Assembly (NCBI RefSeq): GCF_008000995.1
Contig: NZ_CP042828.1
Coordinates: forward strand, 1,302,001-1,366,000
Reading direction: 5' to 3'
DNA: 64,000 bases
Source: Ruania zhangjianzhongii
Lineage (GTDB): Bacteria; Actinomycetota; Actinomycetes; Actinomycetales; Beutenbergiaceae
Every line of letters begins with the position of its first letter. Position 1 is the stretch's first letter. Of this stretch, positions 9,144 to 18,181 are shown piece after piece. Below the pieces are notes generated by a model. It ran no database searches. It was not told where the DNA came from and saw only the letters and a program-made list of their open reading frames with translations. A program made the position numbers and the translations under genes.

Positions 9144-10154
9144 TCAGCTGAACTGTTCGTCGACGATGTCCAGCAGGGCCATCGTCTCGTCGAAGTCCCC
9201 CCGCAGCACCCAGTACGGCAGGTCGTAGGCGCGCTCGTTCTGGAATGCGGGCAGCGCCGCGTACACCGGGTTCTCGGACAGGGTGGCCACATCGGTGGTG
9301 TCGCCGTTGAAGCCCATCACGAACACGCTCGGCTGGGTGATCACCTGACCCACTTGTTCGGTGGACAGCTCGAACATGTCCCCGCCTCCGCCGTAGACCT
9401 CGAAGTCTCCATCGGCGAAGATCGGCGCCGGCTCGATACCCAGATCCGCGAACACTGTCGGCAGACCGACGCTCTCCACGAGCGCGTACGCGGTGCCGTC
9501 GCCCACGATGGATAGGAATGCGGCCGGCAGTTCCGGTGGTGTGATCGACTCCCGTACCTCCGTGACCCGTGCCTCGTAAGCTTCGACCGCCTCCGTGTAC
9601 ACCTCCGGCTTGTCGAACACGTCCTCGGCGAGGAAGGAGTACTGGGCCTCCCAGGTGGTCAGCTCGCTGCCGACCAGCACGGTCGGGGCGATGTCGGTCA
9701 GCTCGTCGTAGGCCTCTTCGGCCTGGAACAGCGGGAACCCGATCCCACCACCGATGATCAGATCCGGCTCGGCCGCCAGGATCGCCTCCAGGTCGAATCC
9801 GTCGACGCTCCACGGGAGGAACTCGGTGCCGTCCTCGTTCGCCTGGTCCGCCCAGAATGACGAGAACTCACCCTGGTCGGCATCGGCGTCCTCCGGGATG
9901 GTCGCGGTCACCGGGATGTCCAGGTCGTAGAGGTAGCCAGCGAGGGCATAGTTGAGCACGACGACGCGCTGCGGGTCGGCGGGAACGGTGACCGTCCCGT
10001 AGTCGGTCTCTACGTCGTGACTGCCTGCGGCCGGCTCCTCCCCGCTGCCGCCGCCGGCGTCCGAGCCGTCACCGGAGGAGCAGCCGACGAGCAGGAGACC
10101 GACTGCCACCACAGCGGCAATCGATCTGGGTAACACGCGGGACCGGGTGCTCAT
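9144..10154 (-). CDS. iron-siderophore ABC transporter substrate-binding lipoprotein
   Basis: Captures ferric siderophore outside the membrane and delivers it to the FecCD-type permeases encoded divergently. 336 residues. The N-terminus has a lipoprotein signal with lipobox LLVGC followed by a Ser/Gly/Asp linker. The body has the FecB/FepB-type class III binding fold, with PQRVVVLNYALAGYLYDLDIP, a central EPDLIIGGG and ILAAEPDLI. It shares a 1-base gap with the downstream SIP gene and is divergent from the permease operon across an IdeR-like box. The siderophore itself cannot be read from sequence. Confidence 0.92.
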   Translation of the reverse strand: MSTRSRVLPRSIAAVVAVGLLLVGCSSGDGSDAGGGSGEEPAAGSHDVETDYGTVTVPADPQRVVVLNYALAGYLYDLDIPVTATIPEDADADQGEFSSFWADQANEDGTEFLPWSVDGFDLEAILAAEPDLIIGGGIGFPLFQAEEAYDELTDIAPTVLVGSELTTWEAQYSFLAEDVFDKPEVYTEAVEAYEARVTEVRESITPPELPAAFLSIVGDGTAYALVESVGLPTVFADLGIEPAPIFADGDFEVYGGGGDMFELSTEQVGQVITQPSVFVMGFNGDTTDVATLSENPVYAALPAFQNERAYDLPYWVLRGDFDETMALLDIVDEQFS

Positions 10155-10194
10155 TTCAGGCAGACCTCATTCACGGAAACGATCAGGGATTTGG

Positions 10195-10213
10195 TAAGGT
10201 TAGCCTACGCTTA
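10195..10213. promoter_or_regulatory. IdeR/DtxR-type iron box in divergent promoter
   Basis: A 19-base element reading TAAGGTTAGCCTACGCTTA, matching 14 of 19 positions of the IdeR/DtxR consensus TTAGGTTAGGCTAACCTAA. It lies between the divergent siderophore-binding protein and FecCD permease genes, the usual position for iron-dependent repression of both sides. Confidence 0.75.
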
Positions 10214-10250
10214 ATGAGGAGGTCGACCGCCAGGGAAGGACCCGCTTGCT

Positions 10251-11321
10251 ATGCCGACAGCGACCGACGCCGTCGCGCGCACGTCCGACCGCCACCCGGC
10301 GAGAGATGCCACCAGCCGGTCTGTGCCGCGTCGGCGGCGCTGGCTCGGGCTCGCACTGGCCGTGCTCGCGCTGTGCACCGCGATCGTGCTCAGTGTGGCG
10401 GTCGGCTCGGCGATCCTGCCGCTGGACATGGTCTTGCGCGCCTTCACCGACCCGGATGGTTCGGTCGCCCAGATCACGGTGAGCGTCGCGCGCGTGGACC
10501 GCACGATCCTCGGCCTGCTGGTCGGCGCTGCCCTCGGCGGGGCGGGGGCACTGATCCAGGCACTGACCCGGAACCCGTTGGCCGATCCGGGCATTCTCGG
10601 GGTGAACGCCGGGGCCGGCTTCGCGGTTGCGCTCGCGGTTGCGTTCCTGGGCGTGACCCGGATCAGCCAGTACCTGCCGTTCGCGCTGCTCGGGGCGGTC
10701 GGCGCCGCCGTGGTGGTGTATGCGATCGCCGGTGGCGGGAGGAACTCACCGACGCCGCTGCGGCTCACCCTGGTCGGCGTGGCCTTCGGTGCGGTGCTGA
10801 TGGGGATGACCCAGGCGCTCGCCCTTATCGATACCGAGACCTTCGACCGGATGCGGTTCTGGGGGGCGGGTACCCTCTCCGACCGTCCGGGTGGCACCAT
10901 CGCTGCGATCGCCCCGTTCGTACTCGTCGGCTTGCTGCTCGCGGTAGTGTGCGCGCACCCGCTGAACCAGGTCGCCCTCGGGGATGACTCGGCTCGCGCC
11001 GCCGGTGTGCGGGTGGGCCTGCTCCGCGTCGGGGTGGTACTCGCCGTGACTCTGCTCTGTGGGGCTGCGACCGCGGCGGCCGGTCCGATCTCATTCGTGG
11101 GGCTGATGGTCCCGCACGCTGTGCGCTGGTTCACCGGGCCTGACTGGCGCAAGGTGATCGTCTTCTCCATCCTCGTTGCTCCCGCCTTCCTGCTCAGTGC
11201 TGACGTCCTGGGCCGGCTCCTCGTCTGGCCGAGCGAGCTGCAGGTCGGGGTGACGACGGCGCTCCTCGGTGCGCCGGTGCTGGTCGCCCTGGTGCGCCGG
11301 TCAAAGGCCAAAGCACTGTGA
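10251..11321 (+). CDS. FecCD-family iron-siderophore ABC permease, first subunit
   Basis: Integral-membrane half of the ferric-siderophore importer. 356 residues with about 9-10 hydrophobic spans and a short basic N-terminal tail. Characteristic motifs are GALIQALTRNPLADPGILGVNAGAG near the second span, WGAGTLSD, and the cytoplasmic coupling region AAGPISFVGLMVPHAVRW. The ATG at 10251 follows the IdeR-like box by about 40 bases. It overlaps the second permease by 4 bases. Likely repressed by iron. Confidence 0.94.
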   Translation: MPTATDAVARTSDRHPARDATSRSVPRRRRWLGLALAVLALCTAIVLSVAVGSAILPLDMVLRAFTDPDGSVAQITVSVARVDRTILGLLVGAALGGAGALIQALTRNPLADPGILGVNAGAGFAVALAVAFLGVTRISQYLPFALLGAVGAAVVVYAIAGGGRNSPTPLRLTLVGVAFGAVLMGMTQALALIDTETFDRMRFWGAGTLSDRPGGTIAAIAPFVLVGLLLAVVCAHPLNQVALGDDSARAAGVRVGLLRVGVVLAVTLLCGAATAAAGPISFVGLMVPHAVRWFTGPDWRKVIVFSILVAPAFLLSADVLGRLLVWPSELQVGVTTALLGAPVLVALVRRSKAKAL

Positions 11322-12370
11322 CCGGCGGCCTGGTCCTGCGCTGGCGTCGCGCCAGCGTCCGGCTGCATCCGCGCACGCTCGTGGTGTGCGCTGTGCTCGG
11401 TGGGCTCACCCTGGTGCTCGCGCTGTGGTCGGTCACGCTCGGCACCATGCCGCTCTCCATCGGCGAGGTGGTGACCGCACTCACCGGCGGCGGCGACGAA
11501 CAGCTGAACAAGGTGGTGCTGGAGTGGCGGCTGCCGCGGGTGGTCGGTGCCCTGCTGTTCGGCGCTGCCCTGGGGATCAGCGGTGCGGTGTTCCAGTCGC
11601 TGACCCGCAACCCGCTCGGCAGCCCGGACGTGATCGGCTTCACCACCGGCGCCTTCACCGGAGTGGTGCTCACTCTCCTGGCCGGTCTGACCAGCTACGC
11701 CGCACTCACCGCCGGAGCCCTCGCCGGTGGTCTGGTGACTGCCTTCGCGGTCTACCTGTTCGCCTTCCGGCGCGGAGTCCAGGGGTTTCGGTTCATCATC
11801 GTCGGCATCGCCGTGAGTGCCTTCCTTGGTGGGGTGAACACCTGGTTCTCCGTGAAGGTCGATCTGGACGTGGCGCTCCGGGCGGCGGTCTGGGGGGCAG
11901 GGTCGCTGTCCGTGGTGGACTGGCCGGCGATCCGGGTCGGCGCCGTGGTGCTCGCGGTGGTCCTGATCGCTGCGCCGGCGGCCCAGCGCCGGATGCGCCG
12001 GCTGGAGCTGGGGGACGACACGGCGGCGATGCTTGGGGTCCCGGTCGAGACTTCGAAGGCCCTGCTGATCCTCCTCGGCGTCATCGCGATCGCGCTGGTG
12101 ACCGCGGTGGCGGGCCCGATCGCGTTCGTCGCGCTGGCCGCCCCACAGATTGCGCGCCGGCTCACCCGGCAGGGCACCTCGGTGGACCTGGCGGGCTCGG
12201 CCATGGTCGGTTCATTGCTGCTGCTCGGTGCGGACATCATCGCCCAGCACGCGATCCCCGGCGTGCGCCTGCCCACCGGAGCAGTGACCGTGGCAATCGG
12301 TGGCGCCTACCTGGTGTGGCTGCTGGCGCGGGAGAGCCGACGTTCCCTGGACACGACTGGAGCAGGATGA
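11318..12370 (+). CDS. FecCD-family iron-siderophore ABC permease, second subunit
   Basis: Second membrane subunit, 350 residues, homologous to the preceding gene. It has GAVFQSLTRNPLGSPDVIGFTTGA, WGAGSLS and the coupling helix region AGPIAFVALAAPQIARRL. GTG start overlapping the previous stop (GTGA). It overlaps the ATPase start by 4 bases. Two different permease subunits indicate a heterodimeric channel of the FepD/FepG kind. Confidence 0.94.
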   Translation: MTGGLVLRWRRASVRLHPRTLVVCAVLGGLTLVLALWSVTLGTMPLSIGEVVTALTGGGDEQLNKVVLEWRLPRVVGALLFGAALGISGAVFQSLTRNPLGSPDVIGFTTGAFTGVVLTLLAGLTSYAALTAGALAGGLVTAFAVYLFAFRRGVQGFRFIIVGIAVSAFLGGVNTWFSVKVDLDVALRAAVWGAGSLSVVDWPAIRVGAVVLAVVLIAAPAAQRRMRRLELGDDTAAMLGVPVETSKALLILLGVIAIALVTAVAGPIAFVALAAPQIARRLTRQGTSVDLAGSAMVGSLLLLGADIIAQHAIPGVRLPTGAVTVAIGGAYLVWLLARESRRSLDTTGAG

Positions 12371-13197
12371 GACTCACCGCCCACACCCTGAACGCAGGCT
12401 ACGGCGACCGGCAGGTGCTCGAGGGCATCGACCTGGAACTTCCGGACGGGGAGTTCACCGTGATCGTCGGACCGAACGCGTGCGGCAAATCCACCCTGCT
12501 GCGCACGCTGGCACGCCTACTGCGCCCGACCGGTGGCCACGTGCTGCTCGACGGGCAGGATGTCCGCCGGCTGCCCACCAAGCAGGTTGCCCGCAAGATC
12601 GGGCTCCTACCGCAGACCTCGATCGCACCTGAGGGCATCACCGTGTTCGATCTTGTGGCGCGCGGGCGCTACCCGCACCAGTCGATGCTGGCCGGCTGGT
12701 CCGAAGCGGACGAAGCCGCAGTCGACGCTGCGCTCGCGGACACCAACGTCACAGACCTGGCAGACCGGCCGGTAGACGAGCTCTCCGGCGGTCAGCGCCA
12801 GCGGGTCTGGATCGCCATGGTGCTCGCGCAGGAGACACCGCTGGTGCTGCTGGACGAGCCGACCACCTTCCTGGACATCGCCCACCAACTCGAGGTGCTC
12901 GAGCTGGTCCAGCGGCTGCGCACTGCGGGTCGCACCGTGGTGGCGGTGCTGCACGACATCAACCAGGCAGCCCGCTACGGCAGCCACCTGATCGCGATGA
13001 GCGAGGGACGGATCGTGGCCCACGGCTCGCCGCACCAGGTGGTGACGGCCGAGCGGATCGAGGAGGTCTTCGGGCTCCGTTGCCGGGTGATCGCGGACCC
13101 GGACACCGGGGACCCGGTGATCCTGCCCCGGTCGGTCGCGACGCCTGCGGCGGAGCGGACGCTCCGCGCAGCCGGCCTGCATGTACCTCGCCGTTAG
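12367..13197 (+). CDS. iron-siderophore ABC transporter ATP-binding protein
   Basis: Energises the siderophore importer (FepC/FecE type). 276 residues. Walker A is GPNACGKST, the signature is ELSGGQRQRVWIAMVLAQ, Walker B is LVLLDEPTTFLD, and the switch His is in VLHDINQA. The ATG at 12367 sits in an ATGA overlap with the second permease. Its TAG overlaps by 3 bases the stop of the convergent HNH gene, leaving no room for an intergenic terminator. Confidence 0.95.
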   Translation: MRLTAHTLNAGYGDRQVLEGIDLELPDGEFTVIVGPNACGKSTLLRTLARLLRPTGGHVLLDGQDVRRLPTKQVARKIGLLPQTSIAPEGITVFDLVARGRYPHQSMLAGWSEADEAAVDAALADTNVTDLADRPVDELSGGQRQRVWIAMVLAQETPLVLLDEPTTFLDIAHQLEVLELVQRLRTAGRTVVAVLHDINQAARYGSHLIAMSEGRIVAHGSPHQVVTAERIEEVFGLRCRVIADPDTGDPVILPRSVATPAAERTLRAAGLHVPRR

Positions 13198-14741
13198 CCG
13201 GTGTCTGGCCAATCTCGGTGCTTGGCTGGTGGGTCGAGGTTGGTGTTGATGGTGGTGCCGTCGGGGCGGGTGAAGATCCATACGCCGTCGTGCCGGGTCA
13301 TGGTGATGGTGCGGGCGTCGACGACGGTGTGATGGTGGTAGCACAGGAGTGCGCCGTTGGCGGTGTTGGTGGGTCCGCCGTCGGCCCAGTGGATGCGGGC
13401 GTGGTGTGATTCGCAGATCGCCGGTGGCGCGGTGCAGCCGGGCCACGTGCAGCCTTGGTCGCGTGCGATGAGCGCGCGTCGTTGTGCTGGGGTGAACAGC
13501 CGGCGGGATCGGCCGAGGTTGATGACTTCGCCTTCGGGGGAGAACAGGACGCGGTAGAGGTCTCCGCAGGTGGCGAGTCGGCGGAGGAGTGCTGGTGGGA
13601 CGGGCCCGGTGCCGTCGTCGAACGTCGGTGGTTGGTTGTTGAGCTGGGTCGCCCAGTCGATACCGATCAGGTCGCGTAGTGGGATGGTGTCCCAGCGGCT
13701 GCTGCCGGGGGTGGGAGTGGAGCAGGGGGTTTGTTCTGTCGGCGCGGTGGTGCCTTCGCGTGCTTCGCGCAGGAGTCGGTCGAGGTCGGTGGGGTTGATC
13801 AGGACGCCGAGGTGGGGTCGGACGGAGGCGTGGGTTCCGGCTAGGCCTTGGTCGAGGACGAGGTGGGCGAGGTCGGCGAGGGCTTGTGCGCGGCGCTGAT
13901 CGGCGGTGCGCTGATCGTCGGGCGCGGGTGGGGTGATCACGGCGTCCATGGCGGCGCGCACCAGGCGTCCGTTCTCCTCGGTGAGAAAGCCGGACAGGTG
14001 CCACCCGTCCAGGGTGCGGACCAGCTCGACGTATTCGCGTTCTTTGGCTTGGCGGTAGCCGCGCTCATCGGCCTCGGGGTCAGCGACCTGAGCGAAGTGC
14101 TTACCCAACCGGCGGATCTGGTCCACCCGCATGTCCTGGGCCTGCGCGAGGAGAAAGTCCTCCACCGTCTGAGCAGTGTCATCGGTGGCTGCCTCCTCGA
14201 AATCCGATTCCCCTGCCTCCGCACCCTCCGCGGCCGAGGCGTCGGTGGTGATGGGTTCGGCTAGTGCTGCGATGCGGGTGGGTGAGGTCAGGGCGGTGGT
14301 TGCTAGGGCGTCGATCTGGTCGGGGCCGATCTGTCCGGCTCGTAGGGCGGCGCCGAAGCGGGGGATGTCATCGCGCAGTTGGCGGGCCAGGCGCACGCTG
14401 CGGCGGGCGTTGGCGTAGGAGATGCCATGGGTGTGGGCAACGTGGGAGGCGTAGGTGCGGGGGTGGAACGCGGTGGTGGCCCACCGCCCGTCTGCTTCTT
14501 CCACGGTCAGCCATTGGTAGCGCTTGCCGGTCAGCCGGGTGCACAGGCGGTGCACTCGCACGCTCGCGATGCCGAGTTCGGGTCCGGTGTGCAGGTCACG
14601 CTCGTCCTGGAGGTCGGCGCTGGTGATCGCACCACCGAGGGCTTCCAGGGCCGCGAGGCGGGTGGGTAGATCGGCCTCGAGGAGCTCGCCCAGGGGTGTG
14701 CCATGCAGGACCTCGGCACTGATCGTGGAGTCGCTCACCAC
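13194..14741 (-). CDS. DUF222/HNH endonuclease domain protein (13E12-type repeat family)
   Basis: A 515-residue protein with an N-terminal DUF222 helical domain (RTYASHVAHTHGISYANARRSVRLARQL, then GQIGPDQIDAL). A C-terminal HNH nuclease motif comprises CTWPGC, then CESHHARIHWADGG, then CYHHH near residues 435-480. This family is multi-copy in many actinobacteria and includes the mycobacterial 13E12 repeat proteins; its biological role is unproven. GTG start with GGGAGGTGA upstream. The 3' third uses A-ending Pro and Arg codons (CCA, CGA) far more than neighbouring genes, and the 3' ends of this gene and the iron ATPase overlap. Both fit later acquisition. Confidence 0.88.
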   Translation of the reverse strand: MVSDSTISAEVLHGTPLGELLEADLPTRLAALEALGGAITSADLQDERDLHTGPELGIASVRVHRLCTRLTGKRYQWLTVEEADGRWATTAFHPRTYASHVAHTHGISYANARRSVRLARQLRDDIPRFGAALRAGQIGPDQIDALATTALTSPTRIAALAEPITTDASAAEGAEAGESDFEEAATDDTAQTVEDFLLAQAQDMRVDQIRRLGKHFAQVADPEADERGYRQAKEREYVELVRTLDGWHLSGFLTEENGRLVRAAMDAVITPPAPDDQRTADQRRAQALADLAHLVLDQGLAGTHASVRPHLGVLINPTDLDRLLREAREGTTAPTEQTPCSTPTPGSSRWDTIPLRDLIGIDWATQLNNQPPTFDDGTGPVPPALLRRLATCGDLYRVLFSPEGEVINLGRSRRLFTPAQRRALIARDQGCTWPGCTAPPAICESHHARIHWADGGPTNTANGALLCYHHHTVVDARTITMTRHDGVWIFTRPDGTTINTNLDPPAKHRDWPDTG

Positions 14742-15004
14742 TGCTCACCTCCCGTCGATTCTATGACCTGTGCTCGTACATCCATTCTACGAGAGAGTGG
14801 GTGTCATGTGGGGTGAACACGCGTGCGTGTTGAATCTGTGGACCGTCCACCACTTATCCACAAAATCGTGGTGATGATGCCCTTCCGCCCGCAGAATGTC
14901 GGTGCTACGTGGTATGCGCCCATCCACCCGCAAACGTTCTCTTATGTGGCAGATTTGACGTGCTCCAGCCGACCACCCCGCGCCCGCAGCCAGGTGGTCG
15001 CCGC
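14742..15004. other. intergenic region with palindromes and a DnaA-like box
   Basis: AT-richer than its surroundings. It holds an inverted repeat CTCGTA-N9-TACGAG at 14773-14793 and a short palindrome GTGGAC-C-GTCCAC at 14838-14850. A consensus DnaA box, TTATCCACA, lies at 14854-14862. On the minus strand, TAGAAT at about 14759-14764 could be the -10 of the HNH gene. No gene was recognised. Confidence 0.45.
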
Positions 15005-15832
15005 ATGCGGCAGGTGCGCGCCGCGGCCAAGCACACGATGCTGATCGTGCTGTGCGCTGTGATGATCTACCCGCTGATCTGGTTGGTGGTCTCCAGCTTC
15101 AAGCCGAACAGCGAGATCTTTCGCGACCTGAGCATCTTCACCACCGATCTGACCGCAGAGAACTACGCGAACGGCTGGAACGATCTGCAGCACCCGTTCA
15201 GCGTGTTCCTCATCAACTCCTCGATCATCGCGCTCGGCTCGATCGTGGGGAATCTCGTCTCCTGCTCACTGGCCGCCTATGCATTCGCCCGGCTGCGCTT
15301 TCGCGGCAAGAACCTGTTCTTTGCGCTGATGCTCGGCTCGATCATGCTGCCCTTCCAGGTGCTGCTGGTGCCGCAGTTCCTCATCTACAAAGAACTCGGC
15401 TGGCTGAACACGTTCCTGCCGTTGATCGCGCCGAAGTTCCTGGCCACCGAGGCGTTCTTCCTGTTCCTCATGGTCCAGTTCATCCGCAGTCTGCCCAAGG
15501 AGATCTTCGAGGCGGCCCGGATCGACGGCGCCGGTCACTTCCGCTGCTACGTCCAGATCGTGCTCCCGCTGGTGGTCCCGGCGCTGGCCACGACGGCGAT
15601 CTTCACCTTCATCTGGACCTGGGGCGACTTCTTCGGCCCACTGGTCTACCTCCGGTTGCCGGAGACCTGGCCGGTCTCGGTAGCGCTGACGGGGTTCCTC
15701 GATGCCCAGACCAGTTCCTCCTACGGCTCGATGTTCGCCACGAGTGTGGTCTCCCTGCCGCCGAAGTTCCTGGTGTTCCTGTTCGGTCAGCGGTTCCTGA
15801 TCAAAGGCGTCACCACCACCGGGTTGAAGTAG
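15005..15832 (+). CDS. orphan sugar ABC transporter permease (MalG/UgpE type)
   Basis: A 275-residue inner-membrane permease of the carbohydrate CUT1 family, with about six spans. The cytoplasmic EAA loop is visible as EIFEAARIDGAGHFRCYVQIVLPLVVP. The ATG at 15005 has AGGTGG 7 bases upstream and gives normal length; an in-frame GTG at 14960 is an alternative. No partner permease, binding protein or ATPase lies beside it; the upstream neighbour is the HNH gene and the downstream one an unrelated exporter. It may be the surviving end of a sugar operon truncated by insertion or deletion, or may work with subunits encoded elsewhere. Confidence 0.87.
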   Translation: MRQVRAAAKHTMLIVLCAVMIYPLIWLVVSSFKPNSEIFRDLSIFTTDLTAENYANGWNDLQHPFSVFLINSSIIALGSIVGNLVSCSLAAYAFARLRFRGKNLFFALMLGSIMLPFQVLLVPQFLIYKELGWLNTFLPLIAPKFLATEAFFLFLMVQFIRSLPKEIFEAARIDGAGHFRCYVQIVLPLVVPALATTAIFTFIWTWGDFFGPLVYLRLPETWPVSVALTGFLDAQTSSSYGSMFATSVVSLPPKFLVFLFGQRFLIKGVTTTGLK

Positions 15833-15988
15833 GCGCCGGGGCGATCAGCACATGCCGGGCACCGTCGCTGCCCTGGTCGAAGTTCTCCAGCGAACCCGCG
15901 GCCCCGCCTGTGGCGCATCCCGCACCGTCGCACATAGGGTCGATGACGACTCAAGTCCGGCGATTCGTGACGATCGGGAAAGTTGCTC

Positions 15989-16954
15989 ATGCCTCAACTC
16001 GAGTTCGACCACCTCACCAAGTCCTACGGTTCGCTCAAGGCCCTGGATGACCTCGCCTTCAGCGTGCAGGCCGGCGAGATCTTCGGCTTCGTCGGCTCGA
16101 ACGGGGCCGGCAAGACGACGGCGATGCGGATCGCACTCGGCGTGCTCGCCGCCGACTCGGGGCAGGTGCGCTGGCAGGACCGCCCGCTGGACCTCACGAT
16201 GCGTCGCCGGGTCGGGTACATGCCCGAAGAGCGCGGTCTCTATCCCAAGATGAAGGTCGGCGACCAGCTCGTCTATCTGGCCCGGCTCCATGGCATGTCA
16301 CCCGATCAGGCGACCACCTCGATGCAGCGGTGGACCGAGCGGCTCGGGGTCGGGTCCCGCCGGGACGACGACGTCGAGGCGCTCTCCCTGGGCAACCAGC
16401 AGCGGGTCCAGCTTGCCGCAGCGCTGGTGCACGACCCGGAGATTCTCGTGCTCGACGAGCCGTTCTCCGGCCTGGACCCAGTGGCGGTCGAGGTGATGAG
16501 CGCCGTCCTTCAGGAGCGGGCGGCGGACGGCGTGCCGGTGATCTTCTCCTCCCACCAGCTCGAGCTCGTCGAGAGGCTGTGCGACCGCGTCGGGATCATC
16601 CGCGCCGGCAGACTGGTCGCCGTCGGTACGCGCGAGAAGCTGCGCCGCACCGAGAACGTGCGCTGGCGGGCGGTCGTGGACGGTGCCCCGACCGGCTGGG
16701 TGAACGAGGTGCCGGGCGCCACGGTCATCAGCGACGACGGCCGCGAGGTGATCGTCCAGCTCACCGGAGGCCAGCCGGGAGTGGAGCAGCCGCTGTTGCG
16801 GGCGGCGGTCGCCGCGGGCGAGCTGCGCGAGTTCAGCCAGGTGCGGCCTACCCTCACCGAGCTCTTCCGAGACGTGGTCAGCGATACCGACGAGAGCGCA
16901 GGCGACGATGAGCCCCCCGAGCCAGGTCGCCCCGACGGGAAGGAGGCGGCGTGA
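15989..16954 (+). CDS. ABC exporter ATP-binding protein (NatA type, DUF4162 C-terminus)
   Basis: ATPase of an ABC-2 exporter, 321 residues. Walker A is GSNGAGKTT, the signature is the non-canonical LSLGNQQRVQLAAAL, and Walker B is ILVLDEPFSGLDP. After about residue 215 comes a DUF4162-like C-terminal domain. The acidic, Pro-rich tail overlaps the permease start by 4 bases. ATG at 15989 is preferred over TTG at 15983. It resembles NatA/YhaQ sodium-efflux or drug-export ATPases; the substrate is unknown. Confidence 0.92.
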   Translation: MPQLEFDHLTKSYGSLKALDDLAFSVQAGEIFGFVGSNGAGKTTAMRIALGVLAADSGQVRWQDRPLDLTMRRRVGYMPEERGLYPKMKVGDQLVYLARLHGMSPDQATTSMQRWTERLGVGSRRDDDVEALSLGNQQRVQLAAALVHDPEILVLDEPFSGLDPVAVEVMSAVLQERAADGVPVIFSSHQLELVERLCDRVGIIRAGRLVAVGTREKLRRTENVRWRAVVDGAPTGWVNEVPGATVISDDGREVIVQLTGGQPGVEQPLLRAAVAAGELREFSQVRPTLTELFRDVVSDTDESAGDDEPPEPGRPDGKEAA

Positions 16955-18174
16955 GCCGGCCGCAGGAGCCAGCCCCCGCCACGGGCGCGCTGACCACGAT
17001 CGCACTGGTGGCCAGGCGGGAGTTCCGGGCCCGCTTCCTCACCAAGTCCAACCTCATCTCGCTCGCGGTGATGGTGGTGGTGATCGTCGCCGGTGTCCTG
17101 GTGGCGAACTACTTCGTCAACCAGGACGACGGCAGCGCCGACTACACCGTCGGCGTCGCCGCCGAGGTCGAGGACCTGGGGACTCAGCTCGAGGCCGAGG
17201 GTGCGGCAGCCGGCAGCACCATCGACGTGCAGGTGATGACCCGCGACCAGGCAGAGCCTGCGCTGGCGGAGGACCTGGACGCATTCCTGGCCGGAGATCC
17301 GGCGCGGCCGGAGATGCTTGTCGAGGAGACCGCCGATGGGCAGCTGCTCTCTCTGGTGAGCAGTGCGGTCCGGGCGCACGTGCTCGCCAGCGCGGTGGCC
17401 GAGCTCGGCGGCGACCCGGACGAGGTCTCCCAAGCGGTGAACAGTGCGGCGCCGCAGGTCGAAGCGATCTCCACCGACGGTCCCTCCGGACAGTTCGGCC
17501 CCGCCTACCTGATCGCCATGGTGACGATCGCCCTGATGCTGTTCGCGCTGATCAGCACCGGTTCGCTGATCGCGATGGGAGTGGTGGAGGAGAAGACCTC
17601 ACGAGTCGTGGAGATCCTGCTCGCCACGATCCGCCCGTCCCACCTGCTGGCCGGGAAGATCCTCGGGATCGGACTCGTGGGCCTGACCCAGGTGGTGCTG
17701 CTGGGCGCCGCCGCCGCGGTTCCGACCGCGCTGACCGGCCTGCTCTCCGGGTTCGAGATCAACCTCGGGGTCACGATGCTGCTGCTGGTCGTGTGGTTCC
17801 TGCTGGGCTTCGCCGTCTACGCACTGCTCTTCGGTGGGTTCGCCGCGCTCGTCTCCCGGCAGGAGGAGATCGGCGCGGTCACCACCCCGCTGATGCTGCT
17901 GATGTTCGTGCCGTTCTACGTGTCGATGTTCCTGGTCACCAACAATCCCGACGGCATCGCGGTCAGGGTGATGTCGCAGATCCCGTTCTTCTCCCCGTTC
18001 ATGATGCCGGTGCGCGGCGTCTTCGACGCGGTGGCGGTCTGGGAGCTGCTGCTTGCCATCGTGATCGCGTTGGCGACCATTCCTGTGCTGGTCTGGCTCG
18101 CCGCCCGGGTCTACCACCGCGGGGTGCTGCACACCGGCGCCCGGATGAAGCTGCGCGAAGCGCTGCGGAGCTGA
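16951..18174 (+). CDS. ABC-2 family permease (NatB/YhaP type)
   Basis: Membrane partner of the preceding ATPase, 407 residues. One span near residues 30-50 is followed by a roughly 130-residue extracytoplasmic domain. Five more spans come after residue 180, including ALISTGSLIAMGVVEEKTSRVVEILLATIRPSHLLAGKI, the typical NatB/YhaP coupling region. GTG start overlapping the ATPase stop. Together they form a two-gene exporter; sodium or a peptide/drug are possible substrates. Confidence 0.9.
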   Translation: MSRPQEPAPATGALTTIALVARREFRARFLTKSNLISLAVMVVVIVAGVLVANYFVNQDDGSADYTVGVAAEVEDLGTQLEAEGAAAGSTIDVQVMTRDQAEPALAEDLDAFLAGDPARPEMLVEETADGQLLSLVSSAVRAHVLASAVAELGGDPDEVSQAVNSAAPQVEAISTDGPSGQFGPAYLIAMVTIALMLFALISTGSLIAMGVVEEKTSRVVEILLATIRPSHLLAGKILGIGLVGLTQVVLLGAAAAVPTALTGLLSGFEINLGVTMLLLVVWFLLGFAVYALLFGGFAALVSRQEEIGAVTTPLMLLMFVPFYVSMFLVTNNPDGIAVRVMSQIPFFSPFMMPVRGVFDAVAVWELLLAIVIALATIPVLVWLAARVYHRGVLHTGARMKLREALRS

Positions 18175-18181
18175 ACCGTCG

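Noticed and set aside
14854-14862. DnaA box as evidence for a replication origin
   Set aside because: A single box, no dnaA/dnaN nearby, and an isolated 9-mer is likely by chance at this length.
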